The notes under the pieces: model-generated | Told to the model about the DNA's origin: nothing | The model's database searches: none | What the model saw: the letters and a program-made list of their open reading frames with translations, nothing else | DNA from: SLQH01 sp964612995 | Lineage (GTDB): Bacteria; Planctomycetota; UBA11346 | Length of the DNA: 26,737 bases | NCBI GenBank assembly: GCA_964612995.1 | Contig: CAZTGE010000047.1 | Coordinates: 1 to 26,737 of the forward strand | Reading direction: 5' to 3' | Program-made: the position numbers and the translations under genes | In this document: positions 6,890-20,666 of the stretch, piece by piece | How the letters are laid out: every line of letters starts with the position of its first letter | Position numbering within the stretch: position 1 is the first letter of the stretch

Positions 6890-8053
6890 ATGCGCCGCGT
6901 GTCCTGCTTGTTGTTGGTCTGTCTGGTCGCGACGGCGGCGGTCGGCGCTGCCGAGCGGGTGTTCATTCCCGGCACGAGTGGACGCGGCGAGCTGGCCTAT
7001 CTCCACGGCGTGCCCGTGTTGCGCCTGCGCGGCACGCCGCGGGAGATGGGCGCACAGCAGGGGGCGCTGATCGGAACCCAGCTGCGCGAGCTCTACGCCG
7101 GCTATTTCGGGCCCTTCCTGCGCGATGGGCGCCTGCTGCGCAAAGCGTCGGTGGTCTCGCAGCTGACGCTCGCCGAGCACATCCCTGCGGACTATCGGAC
7201 CGAGATCGAGGCGCTGGCCGCGGCGGCCGAGATCGATCCGGCGGTGGTCCTGGTGCTGCAGACCTTCCTCGATCTCTCCAAGCTGGTGCAGTGCAGCATG
7301 GTCTGTACCCTGCCGCCGATCAGCGACGAGCCGCTGATGGGGCGCAACCTCGATTTCCCGAGCTACGGCATCGCCGAGCGCTACAGCCTGGTGGTGGTGC
7401 GCCAGCCCGCCGAGGGTCGGATCACGGTGAGCGTCGGCTGGCCGGGCCTGCTGGGCATCCTCAGCGGCTACAACGAATCGGGTCTGTGTCTGACCATGGC
7501 CGAGGTCTATTCGTCGTCGACCGCGCTCGACGGCATGCCCTACGCACTGCTCTATCGTCGGGTGCTCGAGGGCAGCGACGACGTCGCCGGCGCGATCGCG
7601 CTGCTCGCGGGGCATCGGCGGACGGTGAGCAACAACATCGCGCTGATGGACCGCAGTGACGCGGCGGTGGTCGAGTCCAGCTCCTGGGCCCAGGCGGTGC
7701 GGCGGCCGCGCGATGGCGTGGTGTTCTGCGCCAACTATTTCACCGCGGCGCAGTGGGCGCAGGAGCCCCTGCGCGGCGACGATCGCCTGGAGCTGCTCGA
7801 CGCGTACTTCGCGCAGCGTCATCCCGACGCTGCGGCGTTGGTCCCGCCGGAGCTCGTCACGTTGCTCGACGCGGTGGACCTGCCGCGCTTCAACCTCCAG
7901 GCGATGATCTTCGCGCCGCGCCGGCGGGCGCTGTCGCTGGCCATCGGTCCCCCGCCGGCGGTCCAGGGGCGATTCGTCGACCTGGCGTGGGACGAGCTGC
8001 TCGGCGCTGTGCGCTCGCGCCCGGTGCTCGAGCTCGATGGGGGGGAGCGATGA
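6890..8053 (+). CDS. Secreted C45-type Ntn-hydrolase (acyl-CoA:6-APA acyltransferase-like)
   Basis: The 387-residue protein starts with a signal peptide (MRRVSCLLLVCLVATAAVGA, cleavage near residues 20-21), which fixes the start at 6890 although the frame is open further upstream. Family marks are RGTPREMGAQQGAL (about 47-60), then QCSMVCT, and MGRNLDF (about 150-156). In C45/choloylglycine-type Ntn hydrolases the nucleophile Cys becomes the new N-terminus after autocleavage and lies about 17-18 residues before GRN. Cys135 fits best, with Cys139 nearby. Later blocks GYNESGLCLT and NNIALMDRSDAAVVE also fit. It probably cleaves or transfers an amide or acyl group in the periplasm or outside the cell; the substrate is unknown. 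It overlaps the GH10-like gene by four bases (ATGA), so they are co-translated. Confidence 0.85.
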   Translation: MRRVSCLLLVCLVATAAVGAAERVFIPGTSGRGELAYLHGVPVLRLRGTPREMGAQQGALIGTQLRELYAGYFGPFLRDGRLLRKASVVSQLTLAEHIPADYRTEIEALAAAAEIDPAVVLVLQTFLDLSKLVQCSMVCTLPPISDEPLMGRNLDFPSYGIAERYSLVVVRQPAEGRITVSVGWPGLLGILSGYNESGLCLTMAEVYSSSTALDGMPYALLYRRVLEGSDDVAGAIALLAGHRRTVSNNIALMDRSDAAVVESSSWAQAVRRPRDGVVFCANYFTAAQWAQEPLRGDDRLELLDAYFAQRHPDAAALVPPELVTLLDAVDLPRFNLQAMIFAPRRRALSLAIGPPPAVQGRFVDLAWDELLGAVRSRPVLELDGGER

Positions 8054-9270
8054 ACGAGCCCGCGTGGCGCGCAGAGGCCGAGGAGCGCATCCGCACCCAT
8101 CGCATCGGGCGGTGCCGGATCGGGTTGCGGCGCGCCGGACGGCCAGTGGCCCACGCCCAGGTGGCGGTGCGCCAACAGGCCAACGCGGTCATGTTCGGCA
8201 GTTGCGTCAGCGACCTGTTGCTGCGCGAGGGCGAGAACGCCAGGCGCTACCGCGATTTCGTCACCGGCTACTGCAACGCGGTGGTGTGCGAGAACGCGAT
8301 GAAGTGGTACGCGACCGAGGCCGTGCCGGAGGTGATCGACTATGCCCCTGCCGAGGCGGTCTGCGCCTTCGCCGAGGCCAACAGTCTGCGTGTGCGCGGG
8401 CACTGCCTGACCTGGTCGAAGCGGAAATTCGTCCAGGACTGGGCCGCGGCACTCGATCCGGGAGCTCTACGCGGCGCGGTGGAGCGGCACGTCCGGCGCA
8501 CGGTGTCGCGTTTCGCCGGTCGGGTCTGCTGTTGGGACGGCAACAACGAGATGCTCGACGGGAGTTTCTACCGCGATCGGCTCGGCCCCGGCTACCCGGC
8601 CTGGTTGCATGGTCTGGTGGCCGACACAGCGCCTGACACGCCGGTGTTCTGCAATGAGTACGGCGTGCTCGACGACGACGAGCGGTTGGCGCGCTATTGC
8701 GAGCTGGTCGCGGCGATCCGCGCATCCGGCGCGCCGGTCGGCGGCATCGGGATCCAGGAGCACGCCTGCGAACGCTTCGCCGCCGATGACCGCGCCGCCG
8801 CGGCCGATGCCGACCGGCCCGAACGCCAGGGCCGCGACCCGTTGATCCCGGCCGCAGTCTGGCGGCGCTTCGATCGCTGCGCCGCAGCCGGTCTGCCGAT
8901 CCACATCACCGAGGTCAGCTGCAAGACCGACGATCCGCAACGCCGCGCGCTGGCGCTCGATCAGTTCCTGCACACCGCCTATGCTCATCCTGCGGTCGCG
9001 GCCTTCATGCTCTGGGGCTTCTGGAGCCGTCGCCACTGGCTCGGGATGCCGGCGGCGCTGTTCACCGACGACTGGACCCCGACTCCGGCCGGCGAGCTGT
9101 GGATGGAGCGGATCGGCCGGACCTGGCGCAGCACGCACGATGGTAGCACCGATGCGCTCGGACGGCTCGCGTTCAGTGGCCATTTCGGCCGCTACACCCT
9201 CGCCCTCGACGGCATCGAGGTCGCATTCACCCACGCTCCCGGCGCTGGGGAGCTGGTTCTGGAGCTGTAG
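8050..9270 (+). CDS. GH10-type glycoside hydrolase (endo-xylanase-like), no signal peptide
   Basis: The 406-residue protein is a GH10 (beta/alpha)8-barrel relative. Visible landmarks in order are FGSCVSDLLL (about 49-58), VVCENAMKW (78-86), RGHCLTW (116-122), WDGNNEM with the acid/base Glu167, NEYGVL (202-207), ITEVSCK with the nucleophile Glu288, and LWGFW (321-325). Classical xylanases have WDVVNE and TELD at the catalytic positions, so substrate preference may differ. It shows no signal peptide and no carbohydrate-binding module, although the gene before it is exported. It may act inside the cell on imported oligosaccharides. Start at 8050: GGGGGAG lies just upstream, and the ATG overlaps the preceding TGA. 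The last 50 residues extend beyond the catalytic barrel. Confidence 0.88.
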   Translation: MNEPAWRAEAEERIRTHRIGRCRIGLRRAGRPVAHAQVAVRQQANAVMFGSCVSDLLLREGENARRYRDFVTGYCNAVVCENAMKWYATEAVPEVIDYAPAEAVCAFAEANSLRVRGHCLTWSKRKFVQDWAAALDPGALRGAVERHVRRTVSRFAGRVCCWDGNNEMLDGSFYRDRLGPGYPAWLHGLVADTAPDTPVFCNEYGVLDDDERLARYCELVAAIRASGAPVGGIGIQEHACERFAADDRAAAADADRPERQGRDPLIPAAVWRRFDRCAAAGLPIHITEVSCKTDDPQRRALALDQFLHTAYAHPAVAAFMLWGFWSRRHWLGMPAALFTDDWTPTPAGELWMERIGRTWRSTHDGSTDALGRLAFSGHFGRYTLALDGIEVAFTHAPGAGELVLEL

Positions 9271-9301
9271 GCGGAGCGGGCGTTGCGCTCGCCCTCCGCC
9301 T
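9269..9301 (+). terminator. Hairpin after the GH10-like gene
   Basis: AGGCGGAG (9269-9276) pairs with CTCCGCCT (9294-9301). A further GGCG/CGCC inner stem forms after a small bulge. It overlaps the stop codon and lies 15 bases before the next gene. No T run follows, so it could be a terminator, an attenuator or an mRNA-end stabiliser. Confidence 0.35.
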
Positions 9302-9315
9302 GCGACACTGCCGGC

Positions 9316-10020
9316 ATGCAGGACATGCTCCACCTCGGTATCGCCTGGTACGTGATTTTCGTCGCTTCGACGGTCTGCCACGAAGCAGCGCATGCCTTCG
9401 TGGCATGGCGCTTCGGCGACCACACCGCGCACCAGGCGGGTCTGGTCACGCTCAACCCCATCCCCCACATCCAACGCGAGCCGCTGGGCATGCTGGTGGT
9501 GCCGATCATCGCCTTCGCGATGAACGGCTGGCTGCTCGGCTGGGGTTCCTCGCCCTATGACCCGCATTGGGCCACGCGCAGCCCGCGGCGCAGCGCGTTG
9601 ATGTCGCTCGCCGGCCCGGGGACCAACCTGTTGCTGCTGCTCATCGCCTTCGGCGCCCTGTGGTGGGGCCTGGCTGCCGGGGCCTTCGTGCCGCCACGCT
9701 CGCCGGGTTTCAGCCATCTGGTCGATGCCACCGCCCCCGGCACCGGTTGGGAGCTCGGAGTCACGCTGCTGAGCGTGCTGTTTTCGCTCAACCTGATCCT
9801 GTTCGTGTTCAACATGCTGCCGGTGCCGCCGCTCGACGGCAGTCAGCTGATCATGTTGTTTCTGCCCACAGCGACAGCCAACCGCTACCAGCGTGCGATC
9901 GCCAGCGGGCAGTGGGCCCTGATGGGGCTGCTGATCGCCTGGGCCGTGGCTTGGAACATCATCCGTCCGATCTTCGATGTGGCCGTGACCCTGCTCCACC
10001 CCTCGGTCAGTTACGGCTGA
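9316..10020 (+). CDS. Site-2-protease-family (M50) membrane metallopeptidase
   Basis: The 234-residue protein has several membrane spans. The zinc motif HEAAH is in the first span (His22, Glu23, His26), and the second M50 signature NMLPVPPLDG lies in a late span (Asp174 as probable third ligand). This compact form without PDZ domains is typical of the small S2P-like family often annotated simply as site-2 protease. These enzymes cut substrates within the membrane; the substrate is not predictable here. The ATG at 9316 is chosen because it immediately precedes the first span; no good ribosome site is visible. The gene follows the GH10 gene by 45 bases and its end overlaps the convergent nfnB by ten bases. 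Confidence 0.88.
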   Translation: MQDMLHLGIAWYVIFVASTVCHEAAHAFVAWRFGDHTAHQAGLVTLNPIPHIQREPLGMLVVPIIAFAMNGWLLGWGSSPYDPHWATRSPRRSALMSLAGPGTNLLLLLIAFGALWWGLAAGAFVPPRSPGFSHLVDATAPGTGWELGVTLLSVLFSLNLILFVFNMLPVPPLDGSQLIMLFLPTATANRYQRAIASGQWALMGLLIAWAVAWNIIRPIFDVAVTLLHPSVSYG

Positions 10021-11504
10021 TCGGCTTGCCCGGCGAGCAGCGCGTTGATCGCGTGCGCCGCCTTGCGCCCTTCGCCCATGGCCAGGATCACCGTGGCCGC
10101 CCCGATGACGATGTCGCCGGCGGCATAGACCCGGTCGATCGAGGTCTTGCCGTTCTCGTCGACCACGATCCGGCCGCGGTCGTCGACCGTCAGCCCAGGG
10201 GTGGTGCGGATGAGCAGGGGGTTGGAGCCGGAACCGACGGCCATGATCACCGTGTCCATCGGCAAGGTGAACTGCGAGCCAGCGATCGCCTGGGGTCGTC
10301 GGCGGCCGTCGGCACCGGGTTCGCCAAGCTCGTAGCGCAGGCATTCGACCGCCTGTACCCGGCCCTGATCGTCGCCGATGATCCGTTGGATGTTCTGGAG
10401 GAAGCGGAAGTCGATGCCCTCTTCCTCGGCGTGTTCGACCTCTTCGGCGCGCGCGGGCATCTGCTCGCGGGTGCGGCGGTAGATCACCGACACGGTTTCG
10501 GCGCCCATGCGCATTGCAGTGCGCGCGGCGTCCATCGCCACGTTGCCTCCACCGATCACCGCCACCCGCCGCGATGACAGCAGCGGGGTGTCGGCGTCGC
10601 GCGTCCAGGCCTTCATCAGATTGACCCGGGTGAGGTACTCGTTGGCCGAGTAGACGCCGATCAGGTGCTCGCCGGGCAGGTCGAGGAACAGTGGCAGGCC
10701 GGCACCGGTGCCGATGAACGCGGCGTCGAAGCCATCGTGTGCCAGCAGGTCGTGCAGCTTGCGGGTGCGACCGACCACGAAGTCGGTGCGGATCTCGACC
10801 CCCATCGCCAGCAGGGCGTCGATCTCGGCGGTGACGATGTCCTTGGGCAGCCGGAACTCGGGGATGCCGTAGATCAGCACTCCACCGGGCTGGTGGAAGG
10901 CTTCGAGGATCACCGCCTGGTGGCCGGCGCGTTGGACGTCGGCGGCGACCACCAGGCTGGCCGGGCCGCTACCGACGATCGCCACCTTCTTGCCGGTCGG
11001 CGGGGCGCAGCCGGGCACGGCGATGCCCTGCGCGCGCTCGCGATCGGCGGCATAGCGTTCCAGCCGGCCGATGGCCACGGCCTGGTCGGGGTCCTTGAGT
11101 GCCTTGCCCACGGTGCAGCGCTCCTGGCACTGGCTCTCCTGCGGGCAGACGCGGCCGCAGATCGCAGGCAGGAGGTTGTCGCGCTTGATCACCGCGATCG
11201 CGGTCGCGTCGTCGCCCGCGGCGAGCGCGCCGATGAACCCGGGGATGTCGACCTGCACCGGGCAGCCGGCGACGCAGGGCGCCTTGGCGCAGCGCAGGCA
11301 ACGCATGGCTTCGACCCGCGCCTGGGCCTCGGTGTAGCCGGTCGCGACCTCGTCGAAGTTGGTCCGCCGGGCCTCGGCGTCCTGGGTCGGCATCGGTTGG
11401 GCGGGGATCTCGCGTCGCTCCCGTGGCGTGGGCTCGCGCTGCGCGTAGGCCGCGCGCAGGCGTTCGAGGATGTCCTCGGCCGGCGGCAGGGAGTCGCCGC
11501 TCAT
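10011..11504 (-). CDS. nfnB: NfnB-like NADPH oxidoreductase (GltD/GltA-type flavoprotein)
   Basis: The 497-residue protein has the GltD/NfnB layout. N-terminal Fe-S cysteines are Cys69, 72, 77 and 81 (CLRCAKAPCVAGC) and Cys116, 120, 126 and 130. An FAD dinucleotide fold follows (VAIVGSGPAS, about 174-183), then an NADPH fold (VAVIGGGNVAMD) and the C-terminal YAAGDIV flavin block. Databases often call this homotetrameric NADPH-glutamate synthase GltA. The partner gene decides the name: nfnA lies directly upstream, with an ATGA overlap at 11501-11504. Together they resemble NfnAB, the ferredoxin:NADP oxidoreductase, which can bifurcate electrons between NADH, ferredoxin and NADPH, or sulfide dehydrogenase SudAB. 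Actual bifurcation is inferred, not shown. The reading frame is open upstream of 11504, but that part overlaps nfnA in another frame. Confidence 0.88.
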   Translation of the reverse strand: MSGDSLPPAEDILERLRAAYAQREPTPRERREIPAQPMPTQDAEARRTNFDEVATGYTEAQARVEAMRCLRCAKAPCVAGCPVQVDIPGFIGALAAGDDATAIAVIKRDNLLPAICGRVCPQESQCQERCTVGKALKDPDQAVAIGRLERYAADRERAQGIAVPGCAPPTGKKVAIVGSGPASLVVAADVQRAGHQAVILEAFHQPGGVLIYGIPEFRLPKDIVTAEIDALLAMGVEIRTDFVVGRTRKLHDLLAHDGFDAAFIGTGAGLPLFLDLPGEHLIGVYSANEYLTRVNLMKAWTRDADTPLLSSRRVAVIGGGNVAMDAARTAMRMGAETVSVIYRRTREQMPARAEEVEHAEEEGIDFRFLQNIQRIIGDDQGRVQAVECLRYELGEPGADGRRRPQAIAGSQFTLPMDTVIMAVGSGSNPLLIRTTPGLTVDDRGRIVVDENGKTSIDRVYAAGDIVIGAATVILAMGEGRKAAHAINALLAGQADQP

Positions 11505-12352
11505 GCCTCGCCCTCCCGATCGAGTCCGAGCTCGAGGTGGCAGCGGTGGTGTGCCTCCTCCTCCTCGGTGCGATAGGCGCCCAGACGCAACATGGCGGTG
11601 TCGAAGTCGACCAGATGGCCGTCGAATTCGGGTCCGTCGACACAGGTGAAGCGGGTCTGACCGCCGACGGTCACTCGGCAGCCACCGCACATCCCGGTGC
11701 CGTCGATCATGATCGAGTTGAGCGAGACCACGGTGTGGATGCCGAAGGGGCGGGTGGTTTCGGCGCAGTACTTCATCATCACAGGTGGGCCGATCGCGAC
11801 CACTTCGTCGGGCGGGGTGTCGCTGCGGCAGCATTCGGCCAGCGGTTCGGTGACCAGGGCCTTGCGCCCGAGCGAGCCGTCGTCGGTGCACAGCACCAGC
11901 TCGTCCGCCAGCGCGGCGAATTCCTCGCGCAGGATCATCAGCTCGGCGCTGCGCGCACCGAGGATCACCCGCACGCTGTTGCCGGCCTGTTTGTGCGCCT
12001 TGGCGATTGGATGCAGCGGGGCCGCGCCGATGCCGCCGGCGACGCAGGTCACCCGGCCGACCGGTTCGATGTGCGTGGGCTGTCCGAGCGGACCGAGCAC
12101 GTGCGGGATGTACCCACCGACACCGCGCTCGGCGAGCAGGTGGGTGGTGCGACCGACCGCCTGGAAGATCAGGGTGATCGAACCCGTGTCGGCGTCGGCG
12201 TCGGCGATGGTCAGCGGCACCCGTTCGGCGAAGTCGTCGAGCTGGACGATGACGAACTGGCCCGGCGCGCGCTCGCGCGCCACCTCGGGCGCATGGATGC
12301 GGAAGCGGTGGACGGAGGGGGCGATCTGTTCGGTGGCGAGAATCGCGTGCAT
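11501..12352 (-). CDS. nfnA: NfnA-like FAD/NAD-binding, [2Fe-2S] subunit
   Basis: The 283-residue protein is of the ferredoxin-NADP reductase fold, as in the dihydroorotate dehydrogenase electron-transfer subunit. It has an N-terminal flavin barrel (PGQFVIVQ, VPLTIADAD), an NAD-binding half (VAGGIGAAPLHPIAKA) and a C-terminal iron-sulfur motif DGTGMCGGC with Cys222, Cys225 and Cys237, as in NfnA and SudB. The length matches NfnA. The start at 12352 (MHAILATEQIAPS) matches the usual N-terminus; upstream in-frame sequence looks non-coding. It is the first gene of a two-gene leftward operon with nfnB and diverges from the FMN glutamate-synthase-domain gene across 287 bases. Confidence 0.87.
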   Translation of the reverse strand: MHAILATEQIAPSVHRFRIHAPEVARERAPGQFVIVQLDDFAERVPLTIADADADTGSITLIFQAVGRTTHLLAERGVGGYIPHVLGPLGQPTHIEPVGRVTCVAGGIGAAPLHPIAKAHKQAGNSVRVILGARSAELMILREEFAALADELVLCTDDGSLGRKALVTEPLAECCRSDTPPDEVVAIGPPVMMKYCAETTRPFGIHTVVSLNSIMIDGTGMCGGCRVTVGGQTRFTCVDGPEFDGHLVDFDTAMLRLGAYRTEEEEAHHRCHLELGLDREGEA

Positions 12353-12639
12353 CGGCCTCGGCGCTGTGATTGCAGTTGCGGCGGACCCACGGTGTCCCGA
12401 TGGCGGGGCCCGCTGCAAGCCCCGATCAGCGGAGCGTCGACGCACCCGGCGATGCACCCGGTCTTCGGCGCGGTTTCCTGTGTGTCGCTGTCGCTCGGTA
12501 GCGGGCGGGGCGCGTCATCGGGCCTTGGGTGCATGACGAAAATGTCATTGTCGGAAGGCCCGCCAGCTCTAGAAGGGACCGCCCCAGACCATTCATCCGC
12601 TGCCATGAGCGTTGCGCGCGCAATCGTCAAGGAGTCAAC
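12353..12639. promoter_or_regulatory. Divergent promoter region between nfnA and the FMN glutamate-synthase gene
   Basis: The region must hold promoters for both directions, because transcription diverges here. I see no strong -35/-10 pair. A short dyad, ATGAC and GTCAT separated by six bases (12533-12548), could be an operator, but five-base arms are weak evidence. A clear GGAG (12631-12634) serves the rightward gene. Confidence 0.3.
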
Positions 12640-14280
12640 ATGCTGCAATGGACCAAGAACAACGACGCCCTGGGCACCGTGAACCGCGGTATCCCTTGCG
12701 AATCGGGGCTGTGCACCCTCTGCGTCGCCGACTGCAAGGGCAAGTGCGAGACTTGGCTCTCGTCGCTGATGGGGCGCAAACTGCTCTACCCGCGCGAGTT
12801 CGGCAACTCGACCTCGGGCAGCGGCAACGTCACCGCGCTCGGCGTCGGCTATCATTCGCTGCGCATCCAGGGCTATCCCTATGGCGCCGGCGGGCTGGCC
12901 CCCGGCCTCAGCCGCGATCCCGATGACTGCGTGTTCCCCAATGTCGACATCGGCACCAGTTTCGGTCGTTCGGTCACGACCAACTGCCGTATCCCGATCA
13001 TGACCGGCGCGCTCGGCTCGACCTTCATCGCGGCCAAGTACTGGGACGGCTTCGCGGTCGGTGCTGCGCTCTGTGGCTTCCCCATCGTCGTCGGCGAGAA
13101 CGTGGTCGGCGTCGACAAGCAGGCCAGGATCGAGAACGGCAAGGTGGTCGCGGCGCCCGAACTCGACCGTCGCGTCGACACCTTCTTCCGCTACCACGAC
13201 GGCCACGGCGCGATCATCGTCCAGCTCAACGTCGAGGATACGCGCAACGGCGTCGCCGAGTACCTCGCCGAGAAGTACGGCGACAAGATCATCATCGAGC
13301 TCAAATGGGGCCAGGGCGCCAAGGACATCGGCGGCGAGATCCAGGTCACCGACATCGAGTACGCCAAGTTCCTCAAGCGGCGTGGCTACGTGGTCGACCC
13401 CAACCCGCTCGATCCGGTGGTCGAATCCGCCTACAAACACCGCGCGGTGACCAGCTTCGCCCGCCACAGCCGTCTGGGCGGAACCGACATCGACTCGCCA
13501 CAGGGCGTGCGCGAAGCGTTCATGACCGAGGTCCAGCGCCTGCGCGGACTCGGTTTCACGCGTATCAGCCTGAAGACCGGCGCCTATGGCATGGAGGGCC
13601 TGGCAATGGCGCTGCGCTTCGCCGCAGACGCCGAACTCGACCTGCTGACCATCGACGGTGCCGGCGGCGGGACCGGCATGAGCCCGTGGAACATGATGGA
13701 GCACTGGGGCGTGCCCTCGCTGCCGCTGCACGCCAAGACCTACGAGTACTGCAAGCTGCTCGAGGCCAAGGGCGCGCGGGTGCCCGATATCTCGCTCGGC
13801 GGCGGTTTCGCCCGCGAGGAGCACATCTACAAGGCGATCGCCCTCGGCGCGCCCTATACCAAGCTGGTGTGCATGGGCCGGGCGCCGATGATCCCGGGCT
13901 TCCTCGGCGCGAACATCGAAGGCGTGTTCAAGCCTGAGCGCCGGGCCGAACTCAACGGCCACTGGGAGGATCTGCCTGCGAGCGTGACCAGGCTCGGCAA
14001 ATACCCCGAAGAGATCTTCACCGCCTGGGAGGCGGTGAAGAACAAGGTCGGCGCAGACGAGATGGACCAGATCCCCTTCGGCGCGATCGCCATGTACGGC
14101 TATGCTGACAAGCTCGCCTGCGGCCTGCAGCAGTTCATGGCCGGTGCGCGCAAGTTCTCGCTCGAGAACGTCTCGCGTGACGACCTGATGGCGGCCAACC
14201 GCGAGACCGCGGCCGAGACCGGCCTGCCCTACATGACCGACGCGCTCGACGAACGCGCACGGGCGATCCTCGAAGGCTGA
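12640..14280 (+). CDS. FMN-binding glutamate-synthase-domain protein with N-terminal Cys cluster
   Basis: The 546-residue protein corresponds to the FMN/synthase part of GltB without the glutaminase domain (archaeal-type stand-alone form). The barrel shows SLKTGAYGMEGLAMAL, LTIDGAGGGTGMSP (the FMN and loop signature) and ISLGGGF. The N-terminus has five cysteines in about 17 residues (Cys20, 25, 28, 32 and 36), which look able to bind an Fe-S cluster. The classical GltB CxxxxxCxxxxC [3Fe-4S] motif is absent. It therefore lacks its own ammonia supply from glutamine and an NADPH subunit. The divergent nfnAB may provide electrons, or it may act on another substrate. The start has GGAG five bases upstream. 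The assigned glutamate synthase activity is inferred from the domain. Confidence 0.85.
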   Translation: MLQWTKNNDALGTVNRGIPCESGLCTLCVADCKGKCETWLSSLMGRKLLYPREFGNSTSGSGNVTALGVGYHSLRIQGYPYGAGGLAPGLSRDPDDCVFPNVDIGTSFGRSVTTNCRIPIMTGALGSTFIAAKYWDGFAVGAALCGFPIVVGENVVGVDKQARIENGKVVAAPELDRRVDTFFRYHDGHGAIIVQLNVEDTRNGVAEYLAEKYGDKIIIELKWGQGAKDIGGEIQVTDIEYAKFLKRRGYVVDPNPLDPVVESAYKHRAVTSFARHSRLGGTDIDSPQGVREAFMTEVQRLRGLGFTRISLKTGAYGMEGLAMALRFAADAELDLLTIDGAGGGTGMSPWNMMEHWGVPSLPLHAKTYEYCKLLEAKGARVPDISLGGGFAREEHIYKAIALGAPYTKLVCMGRAPMIPGFLGANIEGVFKPERRAELNGHWEDLPASVTRLGKYPEEIFTAWEAVKNKVGADEMDQIPFGAIAMYGYADKLACGLQQFMAGARKFSLENVSRDDLMAANRETAAETGLPYMTDALDERARAILEG

Positions 14281-14301
14281 GGCCCGACGACAGCCATCTA
14301 C

Positions 14302-14336
14302 GCGAACAGCCGGCGCTCGCTGCGCCGGCTGTTCGC
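14302..14336. terminator. Strong hairpin between convergent genes
   Basis: GCGAACAGCCGGCG (14302-14315) and its exact complement (14323-14336) form a perfect stem that can extend to 15 bp, with a five-base loop. It lies between the stops of two converging genes (14280 and 14422), so it probably ends transcription from both sides. Only a weak T-rich end is present. Confidence 0.65.
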
Positions 14337-14421
14337 ATTGGGGGCCTGCTCAGGACACAGGCGGAGCCGGGGCTGTTCCGGCAGTGAGCCGCTGGCAGCG
14401 CCCGAACCTCCCTGCGGATTT

Positions 14422-20458
<6,037 letters not shown>

Positions 20459-20621
20459 GGTGGTCCTTCGGGGCTGCTGCCGGCGGGCGGGCAGGGCTCG
20501 CGATCCGGGCCGTGGCCGGAACCGTGCGCCCTGGAGATCCGGGCGTTGCCGGCGGCCGGCGGGCGCGATCGCCCCCCCGGCCGCGGCGGGGCAAAGATGT
20601 ACGGGCATGGCGCGCACAGGC

Positions 20622-20657
20622 AAAAGAAAAGCCCTGCTCCTTGTCGCAGAAACGGGC
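20622..20657 (-). terminator. Possible Rho-independent terminator of the ketosynthase-like gene
   Basis: Reading leftward just after the stop at 20667, GCCC...CTGC can pair with GCAGGGC, with a small bulge, and TTTTCTTTT (complement of 20622-20630) follows directly. It is imperfect, but it has the T tract that most hairpins here lack. It would separate the upstream gene from gltB, whose own promoter must lie in the remaining 160 bases. Confidence 0.4.
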
Positions 20658-20666
20658 CTGCGCGGC

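Noticed and set aside
11505..11891. NfnB start much further upstream (open frame to 11891)
   Set aside because: That part overlaps nfnA in a different frame and is Arg/Pro-rich; the ATGA overlap at 11501-11504 gives a normal family N-terminus.
12211..13962. A 583-codon minus-strand frame overlapping the FMN glutamate-synthase gene and the start of nfnA
   Set aside because: Both plus- and minus-strand neighbours are well supported by motifs; this frame is a mirror of their coding sequence and has no recognisable domain.
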